Shown: in pieces, positions 62,023-64,000 of the stretch
Numbering within the stretch: the first letter of the stretch is position 1
How the letters are laid out: every line of letters starts with the position of its first letter
Origin: Chaetoceros tenuissimus
Lineage: Eukaryota > Bacillariophyta > Thalassiosirophyceae > Chaetocerotales > Chaetocerotaceae
Length of the DNA stretch: 64,000 bases
Assembly (NCBI GenBank): GCA_021927905.1
Contig: BLLK01000027.1
Coordinates: 682,001-746,000 of the forward strand
Reading direction: 5' to 3'
Translations under genes and position numbers: made by a program
The notes under the pieces: generated by a model
Told to the model about the DNA's origin: nothing
Databases searched by the model: none
Seen by the model: the letters and a program-made list of their open reading frames with translations, nothing else

Positions 62023-63749
62023 TTATACATCAACAGAAGTGCCTTCAGTCAAAGGTTGCTTTTCTGCATCCTCACTGTCATCAACATGCTCATCATCAAT
62101 CTCAATTTGAGGATCGTCGATGGTAGCGAACATTGCAGTATGAATGTCTTCTCTTGGCTGTTGTGGTCCGATAAATGGCATGTAAGTAGTTGCAAACAAA
62201 GAAACGAGAGATGCAGCCAAAACTCCAGACATTGCATTTTGCTCTCCAGCGAGGAAGCAAAGAATAATTGGTGTTGCAAGTGCAGTTCTGGTGATTCCAA
62301 CATTGATTGCGGCGGCAAAAGAAAGGCATGCAAGAGGAATTGGAATAGAAGGAATGACCCAACAAAGTGCTCTACCAAGCGCAGCTCCGGATGCAAAGAA
62401 TGGGAAAATGAAACCTCCTCTGTAGCCTCCTGCTACAGTGAAAGAGATTGCAATAAGCTTTGCAAATGCCACAATTAGTGCATGAGTACCGTTTTCCATT
62501 TCAAACCCAAAAAGACCAGTAGTTGGCCAGATATGAGTCAAAGTGGATGCTGGAGACATTGTTGAAAGAGTCTGGAACTCATATTCTCCCCAAAACATTG
62601 TCTGTGGAATTACCATACCAAGAATTACCACGACAACAGCACCGTAGAGTGCCCTATTTGGTGCATTTTCATCGCTGAGCAAATTCTTTGACTTGAACCA
62701 TGCCATCACCTTGCCGTGGAACATTGCAAAGAGTGCTGCAATTCCACCACCAACAAGTCCAATCACAGCTCCAGTCAAAACATTACCAGCAGTAGCACCA
62801 TCGAGTTTCACTTTTTGGATTTCCCAGATAGGAGCAATAGGCAATCCAGCAAGAGATCTAAACACAGCTAGAGTAACTTCACCACAGAAAATTGCCTCGA
62901 TCATGTGCTCAAAGTACTCAACTCCAAAGCGACTGTTGACCTCAAGAGCAAACTGGATAATATTTGTTAGAAATAATCATTTTTCCATAGTAAATGATGT
63001 ACAAGACAATCTTATACTCACCATAGATCCTCCCAATGGTGAACCGAAGAAAGCTGCAAGAGCTCCAGCCATTCCCATCAAAGTATGCTTTCTAACAATA
63101 TTCTTGTTGGTTCTCTTGAAAACTGTTCTTGAAACAAATCCTCCAAGTGCAGCACAAATTGCTACCAAAGGTGCTTCAGGTCCAAGGGATCCACCACCAA
63201 GAATTCCGAATTGACTTGCACAAACCATAGGCATTACGTGATCCATTCCAATAAAAGCCTTCTTGTGTACACATTTGATAGTATAAGCAAGATCACCTGG
63301 TTCACCGAGATACTTCACAGTCAAACCAGAACAATATGCCATACTAAAACCAATGATTGGGATCCACATTACATATAACCATTGTGGCCAAACATCAACA
63401 ATATATTTATTTGGGAAATCGTGCCAAATAAATTCCAAAAGAGTCCACAAAATTTTATAGTATACATTTGCTGCAACTCCGCATACAACACCTATAACGA
63501 TTCAAAATGATTTGGATGAGCAATATAAATTAAATAAGTCAGGAAGAATGCATCTCAAAATCTCTCTAGGAACGTACCAATTACTCCAGCTACAATAATA
63601 CTTTGTGGCACTGTTCCTTCTGCAAATGTTTTGAGATCTTCTGCAAAGGATGATCTGGTTTTCACCATTCCATTTGGAGGAGAAGAGATTGGAGGATGTG
63701 CTGCATCCTCTTTCACATCATTTGTTCCGTAGTCAGCTTGAGGAGGCAT
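62023..63749 (-). CDS. CLC-type chloride channel/transporter
   Basis: Three exons, 63749-63578, 63491-63022 and 62952-62023, giving 523 residues; the ATG at 63749 is the first in the frame. CLC landmarks: G-G-G-S-L-G-P-E-A-P-L-V-A (the G-x-E-x-P region, with the gating Glu), A-F-F-G-S-P-L-G-G-S-M joined to F-A-L-E-V, G-G-Y-R-G-G-F-I-F-P (G-x-F-x-P), and the late helix L-S-F-A-A-A-I-N-V-G-I-T-R-T-A. About ten or more membrane helices. The glutamate after the G-x-E-x-P region is kept, which suits either channel or exchanger mode. No CBS domains follow; the C-terminus is a short acidic tail, as in bacterial-type CLCs and some algal ones. It is in the membrane of an unknown compartment. Confidence 0.9.
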
Positions 63750-64000
63750 GTTTTTCTCGATCTTTATAAATTGTGATGTATTGATGGCCAACACCCTTGA
63801 ACTTTTATCACTGGTCAGTAATGAGTTTTGAAAACGTGGCTGTGCCTTTTTGTAGGAACTTCGAGAACATTTCTTCGTTTGAGTCCCAATTACACAATGC
63901 GGGTCGTAATTCTTCTTTCAAAAATGTAGAAGAATGAGAGAAAGCGTTCCTGATCGGCATGGATGGCCTCACAATCTTCCGGTAGATTCTGATTAGGGTG

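Noticed and set aside
1-64000. tRNA, rRNA, CRISPR array, bacterial operon structures
   Set aside because: Searched by eye for tRNA T-loop motifs, repeats and Shine-Dalgarno-type clusters; nothing convincing seen.

Overview
The window reads as nuclear DNA of a diatom, probably a small centric species. The evidence is compact AT-rich sequence, spliced eukaryotic genes with short GT-AG introns (mostly 70-250 bp), plastid-type leaders with a signal peptide cleaved before Phe, a silaffin-like Ser/Gly/Lys biosilica-type protein, a heat-shock-factor transcription factor, and members of protein families known mainly from diatoms. No tRNA, rRNA, CRISPR or prokaryotic operon structure was seen. Exon joins given here were deduced by eye from splice sites and reading-frame continuity. 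Several genes have an open frame that extends upstream of the first ATG; the ATG was used as the start.

Layout. 0-5.6 kb: an unknown plastid-type protein, coproporphyrinogen III oxidase and a TspO-like membrane protein. 5.7-7.1 kb: a gene-free stretch holding a 498-bp MITE with terminal inverted repeats and a perfect 9-bp target duplication. 7.1-19.8 kb: dense genes, namely a Ser/Asp-rich membrane protein, a rhomboid protease, CCT2, a TMEM234 homologue, a PhyH-type dioxygenase, an EF-hand membrane protein, a TPT/DMT transporter and the silaffin-like gene. 19.8-24.4 kb: a 4.6-kb gene-poor stretch. 24.4-29.6 kb: NCAPH2, a Met/His-rich anchored protein and a PH-domain protein. 30.1-41.2 kb: a cluster of three PLAC8-family membrane proteins plus one relative lacking the PLAC8 part. 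The cluster is interrupted by ATP23 and a secreted unknown. 41.6-54.6 kb: a sulfotransferase-like type II membrane protein, HSF, a plastid LON-substrate-binding protein, an ankyrin/coiled-coil protein and two diatom-type unknowns. 54.8-63.7 kb: NOC2, a bifunctional riboflavin enzyme with its domains in reversed order, a CinA/PncC-NADH pyrophosphatase fusion and a CLC chloride channel.

Genes are often arranged as divergent pairs sharing 0.25-0.5 kb of upstream DNA, or as convergent pairs 115-220 bp apart. The most unusual items are: (1) the PLAC8 cluster, where four neighbouring proteins share an N-terminal helical module I cannot assign to a known family and the three PLAC8 members share a phase-1 intron; (2) the fusion of an NMN-deamidase-like domain to a NudC-type NADH pyrophosphatase, which would carry two consecutive NAD-recycling steps; (3) the GTP cyclohydrolase II-DHBP synthase order, opposite to the usual RibBA fusion; and (4) the silaffin-like gene with nested tandem repeats and an apparent 1-nt frame break.
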